DNA from: Alphaproteobacteria bacterium | GTDB lineage: Bacteria; Pseudomonadota; Alphaproteobacteria; Sphingomonadales; Sphingomonadaceae | Length of the DNA stretch: 9,897 nt | Assembly: GCA_018828205.1 (NCBI GenBank) | Contig: JAHJWA010000109.1 | Coordinates: 1-9,897, forward strand | Reading direction: 5' to 3' | Shown here: positions 6,325-9,897 of the stretch, piece after piece | Numbering within the stretch: the stretch's first letter is position 1 | Layout of the letters: each line of letters begins with the position of its first letter | Translations under genes and position numbers: made by a program | The notes under the pieces: generated by a model | What the model was told of the DNA's origin: nothing | The model's database searches: none | What the model saw: the letters and a program-made list of their open reading frames with translations, nothing else

Positions 6325-6367
6325 GCGTGGCCCGTTCACCTCTTACTGAAGCTGCCGAAAGAGTCAG

Positions 6368-7495
6368 ATGACCGATACCTCCAACGAACCGGAGCAGGAG
6401 GGCACAACCCCAACGAACCCGCGATCGCGACGTAGCTTGCGCGTCGTGTTAATCATTATTGGTCTTGCCGTCCTGCTTGGCGGGGGCTGGTGGTACTTCC
6501 GGCACGTTACCTACGGCCAGTACATGCAGTCGACCGACAATGCCTATGTCGCTGTCGACAGCGTCGTTATCTCTTCCAAGGTAGCGGGATACGTCGAGGA
6601 GGTCTTCGTGGGGGAGAACGAGCAGGTTGCTCGCGGCGGGGTCCTCGTACAACTGGATTTGCGGGATTATCAGGCGCAAGCTCAACAGGCACGCGCGCAG
6701 ATTGCCGCGACGCTCGCCGGGGCAGACACAATCCGGTCTCAGGTTACCGAGCAGGACGCGGCCATCCGGCAGGCGCGAGCGCAGCTTGCCGGTGCCCGCG
6801 CCTCGGTCGACCTCGCGAACGACCAGGTGGCGCGGTATCGACCGTTGGCCGCCACCGGAGCCGAACCGCGGGAAAAGCTCGAACAGTATGAGGCGCAGGC
6901 GCGGCAGGCGCGCGCCGAACTCGCAGCTGCGCAGGCGGCGGTTTCTGCCGCGACGGCTCGCCGGGCGACCCTGTTCGAGCAGATTGGCCAGACCCGGGCG
7001 CAGGCCGACGCTGCGCGCGCGCAGCTAGAAACAGCCGACCTTACGGTTGAATCGACCTTGCTGCGCGCCAGCAAGGCAGGCCGGGTCGGCGATCTCTCGG
7101 TGAGGGTGGGCCAGTTCGTGCAGCCGGGTCAGCGTTTGATGACGGTGGTTCCGGTAAGCGCGATCTACGTGACCGCGAACTTCAAGGAGACGCAGGTCGG
7201 CCTGATCCGACCCGGCCAGAGCGTCCGGCTGGAGGTCGACGCCCTGCCCGACCTTGGAATTGCTGGACGTGTCGACAGCATATCGCCGGGAACGGGAGCG
7301 GAATTTTCAATCCTCCCCCCCGAGAATGCCACCGGCAATTTTACGAAGATCGTTCAGCGGATACCCGTCCGCATAGCTATTGACGCTCCTCTTGAAGTTC
7401 GGCGTCTGCTCGTTCCCGGCATGTCAGTCGTGGCGACCGTTGACACCCGGAATGCGGCAGGTGAACTGGAAGAAATCTCGAGCCGGACGCAATGA
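6368..7495 (+). CDS. HlyD/EmrA-family membrane fusion protein of a drug-efflux pump
   Basis: A 375-residue periplasmic adaptor anchored by one N-terminal membrane helix (about 24-44, LRVVLIIIGLAVLLGGGWWYF) after a short cytoplasmic tail. The first half of the lipoyl domain follows with the EmrA hallmark STDNAYVAVDSVVISSKVAG (55-74) and VGENEQVARGGVLVQLD. A long Ala/Gln/Arg-rich alpha-helical hairpin (about 100-235) comes next, then the second lipoyl half (LLRASKAGRVGDLSVRVGQFVQPGQ) and a beta-barrel segment (FKETQVGLIRPGQSVRLEVD). It links the inner-membrane MFS transporter to an outer-membrane channel. It overlaps the next gene by ATGA, and the start is supported by frame and domain boundary, although the ribosome binding site (AAAGAG) is weak. 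Its promoter region is shared with the divergent MarR gene. Confidence 0.92.
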   Translation: MTDTSNEPEQEGTTPTNPRSRRSLRVVLIIIGLAVLLGGGWWYFRHVTYGQYMQSTDNAYVAVDSVVISSKVAGYVEEVFVGENEQVARGGVLVQLDLRDYQAQAQQARAQIAATLAGADTIRSQVTEQDAAIRQARAQLAGARASVDLANDQVARYRPLAATGAEPREKLEQYEAQARQARAELAAAQAAVSAATARRATLFEQIGQTRAQADAARAQLETADLTVESTLLRASKAGRVGDLSVRVGQFVQPGQRLMTVVPVSAIYVTANFKETQVGLIRPGQSVRLEVDALPDLGIAGRVDSISPGTGAEFSILPPENATGNFTKIVQRIPVRIAIDAPLEVRRLLVPGMSVVATVDTRNAAGELEEISSRTQ

Positions 7496-9063
7496 CCGAG
7501 GGACTGGCAGCCCCTGGCACTCCCGGAAGTCCGGTCGCGGGCCGGAAAAACGCGGACGCGACCGCCTGGGTTGCTGTGGCCGCGGGCGCGCTCGGCGCCA
7601 TGCTCGCGACGCTGGACATATCAATCGTCAATTCGGCTCTGCCTGTCATACAAGGTGAGATCGGTGCCACAGGCGCTGAGGGCACCTGGATCGCCACCTC
7701 CTTTCTCGTTGCCGAGATTGTCGTCATTCCTCTGAGCGCCTGGCTGGAACGCCTTTTCGGTCTGCGAACCCTCCTCATCATCGCGGTCAGCGCGTTCACC
7801 GCCTTTTCGGTGCTGTGCGGGATTGCAACCGACCTTACGACCATGATTATCGGCCGCACGGGCCAGGGCTTCATGGGCGGAGTGCTCATTCCAACGGCAA
7901 TGACCATCGTCGCCAAAAGGCTGCCGCCGCATCAGCAGCCGATCGGGATGGCTTTGTTCGGCATGACCGTGATCCTCGGGCCCGTGATGGGGCCATTAAT
8001 CGGCGGGTGGCTGACTGAAAATTTGAGCTGGCACTATGCCTTCTTCGTCAACGTGCCGGTTTGCGGTGTGCTGCTGCTCCTGCTGTTCGTTGGTCTGCCC
8101 CACGAGAAGCCGAAGTGGGAATATCTCACCGACGCGGATTGGGCGGGCATTCTCGGGCTCATCCTGGGGCTGGGCGGCCTCACGGTTGTCCTCGAGGAGG
8201 GCCACCGCGAGGAATGGTTCGATTCCTCGCTCATTCGCTGGCTCACGGTCATCACAATCGTCGGATTTGCCTCGCTAATCTACGGACAGGTGAAGGCACG
8301 CAAGCCGGTCTTGAAGCTGCAGCTCCTGTTCAATCGACAGTTCGCCAGCGTCGCGATCATGGCGCTCGCCCTGGGCATGGTGATGTATGGTTCGACCTAC
8401 GTCATCCCGCAGTTCCTCGCGATCATTTCTGACTACAACGCGCTTCAGACTGGACTGGTCATCTTCTGGATGGGCGTCCCGGCCTTCCTGTTGATGCCTG
8501 TGCTTCCCTTGATGATCCGAAAGATCGACATTCGCATCGCCGTCGGCGCCGGCATGTTGCTGATGGCGGTCAGCTGCTTTGTCAGCACCAGCCTTACAGC
8601 CGAATCCGGGGGTGCCGTTTTCACCGAGAGCCAGCTCCTACGCGGTGTCGGCATGATCCTGTCGATGATGTTCCTGAACCAAGCGACAGTGGCTTCGGTT
8701 GCCAAGGAGGACGCTGGCGACGCTTCGGGGATTTTCAACGCGGCCCGCAATCTTGGTGGCTCTTTCGCTCTTTCAGCTCTGGCATCGTTCCAGGACCAAC
8801 GAATCTGGCATCACAGCCGGCGAATGGAAGAGACGCTGAATGCGAACAGCGTTTCGCTGCAGGCCTATCTCGACGGGCTGGCGCGAAACTTCGGCGGCAT
8901 GGAGGGGGCGATGGCCGTCCTGAGCCGCACCCTCCAACGCGAGGCGTTCATAATGACCTACAATGACGTCTTCCTGGTGATGGGGGTCCTGACCCTCGTG
9001 ACGGTTCCGCTAGTCCTCTTCCTGAGGCCGCTTCCAAAAAATGTCTCCCTTTCGATGCACTGA
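7492..9063 (+). CDS. EmrB/QacA-type DHA2 MFS drug transporter, 14 TM
   Basis: A 523-residue inner-membrane transporter with 14 hydrophobic segments that I can count, the DHA2 (EmrB/QacA) topology. Motif D1 is LDISIVNSALP (41-51). The antiporter motif C is GPVMGPLIGG (about 163-172), followed by the family-typical W-H-Y-AFFVNVP. A reduced motif A (WLERLFGLRTL) follows TM2. Such proteins exchange protons for hydrophobic toxic compounds and work with an EmrA-type adaptor and an outer-membrane factor. The start codon overlaps the stop of the adaptor gene (ATGA, 7492-7495), which shows translational coupling, and the outer-membrane factor begins 7 nt after its stop. The substrate is unknown; uncouplers, phenolics, antibiotics or solvents are typical of the family. 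Confidence 0.94.
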   Translation: MTEGLAAPGTPGSPVAGRKNADATAWVAVAAGALGAMLATLDISIVNSALPVIQGEIGATGAEGTWIATSFLVAEIVVIPLSAWLERLFGLRTLLIIAVSAFTAFSVLCGIATDLTTMIIGRTGQGFMGGVLIPTAMTIVAKRLPPHQQPIGMALFGMTVILGPVMGPLIGGWLTENLSWHYAFFVNVPVCGVLLLLLFVGLPHEKPKWEYLTDADWAGILGLILGLGGLTVVLEEGHREEWFDSSLIRWLTVITIVGFASLIYGQVKARKPVLKLQLLFNRQFASVAIMALALGMVMYGSTYVIPQFLAIISDYNALQTGLVIFWMGVPAFLLMPVLPLMIRKIDIRIAVGAGMLLMAVSCFVSTSLTAESGGAVFTESQLLRGVGMILSMMFLNQATVASVAKEDAGDASGIFNAARNLGGSFALSALASFQDQRIWHHSRRMEETLNANSVSLQAYLDGLARNFGGMEGAMAVLSRTLQREAFIMTYNDVFLVMGVLTLVTVPLVLFLRPLPKNVSLSMH

Positions 9064-9070
9064 GCCCAAC

Positions 9071-9897
9071 ATGATGCGCCGTTCAATACCATCGCTTCTA
9101 CTCATCGCCTTGCTGGCTGGCTGTACGGCTGGGCCGGACTACGCAGGCCCTCCGAAAATATTGTCGGCGGATACGGGCCATGGGTTTGTCCGCGCTGGCG
9201 AGGACGTAGGCGTCTTGGACCCGGCCCTGGCCGAATGGTGGGTGCTGCTCGACGATCCTGAACTGACACGGCTGGTCGAAACTGCGTTGTCCGAAAATCC
9301 GTCGCTCCAGGCAGCGCAAGCGCGCATCGCGCAGGCCCGGGCATCGGTCAGGCAGGATCGGGCGGGCAGAATGCCAGCGCTGGGAACACAGGCCACCACT
9401 ATTCAGGGCCGGCTTCCCGGCCTCGACATCCAAGGAGGGCCACCCCCCTCCTCACAGCAACCCGATCCGGAGGCGGGAAGCGACGACGCCCTCAGCTTTT
9501 ACAATGTTGGTCTCAATGCCAACTGGGAGCTGGAGTTTGCGGGCGGCTCGCGGAGGCGTATCGAGGCCGGCAACGCGCAGGCTGCGGCAACGGTCGCCAA
9601 TGCGGAGGACGCAAAGGTCCAGCTGACCGCCGAAGTTGCCAATAACTACGTCAACTTGCGGGAGGCTCAGTTCCGCGCCGACCAATACCGGACGCAGATC
9701 AAGCTGCAGGAAGAAATCCTGGCCCTGACTTATCAGCGGTATCAGCAGGGGGCGCTGCCGCTGTTCCCAGTGGGCAACGCGAACGCCGAGCTGGAGGTGC
9801 TCAAGTCCCAGTTCGCCGAGGCGGAGGCCGACATTGCGGTCCTGCTCGACGCGCTTGCCATACTGTCCGGCCGGATTCCCGGATCGACTGCCGAAGA
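9071..9897 (+). CDS. NodT-type outer-membrane efflux lipoprotein (TolC family), N-terminal part, runs off right edge
   Basis: An open frame from ATG at 9071 (or the adjacent ATG at 9074) continues without stop for 275 codons to the window edge. It starts with a lipoprotein signal peptide whose lipobox L-A-G-C places the lipidated Cys at residue 18. The typical outer-membrane factor opening follows: AEWWVLLDDPELTRLVETAL, then NPSLQAAQARIAQARA. Later come the helical and strand segments NANWELEFAGGSRRRIEA, VANNYVNLREAQFRA and ALTYQRYQQGAL. It should form the trimeric TolC-like duct that completes the EmrAB-type pump. Between the first helix pair and the first strand lies a Pro/Gly/Ser/Asp-rich insert (about residues 117-138, including GGPPPSSQQPDPEAGSDD). 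It is the third gene of the efflux operon, 7 nt behind the transporter. The C-terminal half of the repeat structure is missing from the window. Confidence 0.92.
   Translation, partial: MMRRSIPSLLLIALLAGCTAGPDYAGPPKILSADTGHGFVRAGEDVGVLDPALAEWWVLLDDPELTRLVETALSENPSLQAAQARIAQARASVRQDRAGRMPALGTQATTIQGRLPGLDIQGGPPPSSQQPDPEAGSDDALSFYNVGLNANWELEFAGGSRRRIEAGNAQAAATVANAEDAKVQLTAEVANNYVNLREAQFRADQYRTQIKLQEEILALTYQRYQQGALPLFPVGNANAELEVLKSQFAEAEADIAVLLDALAILSGRIPGSTAE

Noticed and set aside
7377..7932. Minus-strand open frames of 179 and 103 codons opposite the EmrA/EmrB junction.
   Set aside because: They are shadows of the coupled adaptor and transporter genes, low in motif content and rich in residues expected from reading GC-rich genes backwards.
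1..9897. A new defence system, mobile element or CRISPR array.
   Set aside because: No direct-repeat array, transposase, integrase, terminal inverted repeats or defence-type domain was seen. All large genes fit known metabolic, envelope or regulatory families.

Overview
The window looks like chromosomal (or megaplasmid) DNA of an alphaproteobacterium, most likely a sphingomonad (Sphingomonadaceae/Erythrobacteraceae). This rests on moderately high GC, GC-rich third codon positions, and the combination of a CYP153-type P450, a MipA/OmpV outer-membrane protein and a NodT-type efflux lipoprotein. The lineage is an inference from gene content; no rRNA or other marker gene is present.

Left part (1-1990): the 5' end of a GntR-family regulator runs off the left edge on the minus strand. 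It is divergent from a two-gene plus-strand unit encoding a CYP153-family cytochrome P450 (terminal hydroxylase of alkanes or related hydrophobic substrates) and an adrenodoxin-type [2Fe-2S] ferredoxin that should feed it electrons. The NAD(P)H:ferredoxin reductase needed to complete the chain is not in the window. A strong inverted repeat lies between the regulator and the P450.

Middle part (1991-4158): a minus-strand NUDIX hydrolase resembling the NUDT19/CoA-diphosphatase type converges on the ferredoxin gene. Next comes a minus-strand MipA/OmpV-family outer-membrane beta-barrel gene with its own sigma70-like promoter. This gene has an in-frame TGA just before the codons for its last beta-strand. 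The missing C-terminal signature is still encoded in the same frame after the stop, so this is either a fresh nonsense mutation or a sequencing error. About 390 bp with no confident gene follow.

Right part (4159-9897): a minus-strand MarR regulator and an ABC1/AarF/UbiB-family atypical kinase lie 6 nt apart, apparently as an operon. They diverge from a plus-strand tripartite drug-efflux operon: an EmrA-like HlyD adaptor, an EmrB-like 14-TM DHA2 MFS transporter (ATGA overlap) and a NodT-type outer-membrane factor lipoprotein cut by the right edge. The 124-bp divergent intergenic region holds two palindromes that are candidate MarR operators.

Overall this is an accessory metabolic and envelope neighbourhood. 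All major genes belong to recognisable families, and I see no CRISPR array, insertion sequence, rRNA, tRNA or clearly novel system. The points most worth follow-up are the nonsense-interrupted mipA, the reductase-less CYP153/ferredoxin pair beside a GntR regulator, and the ABC1 kinase co-transcribed with MarR opposite an efflux pump.
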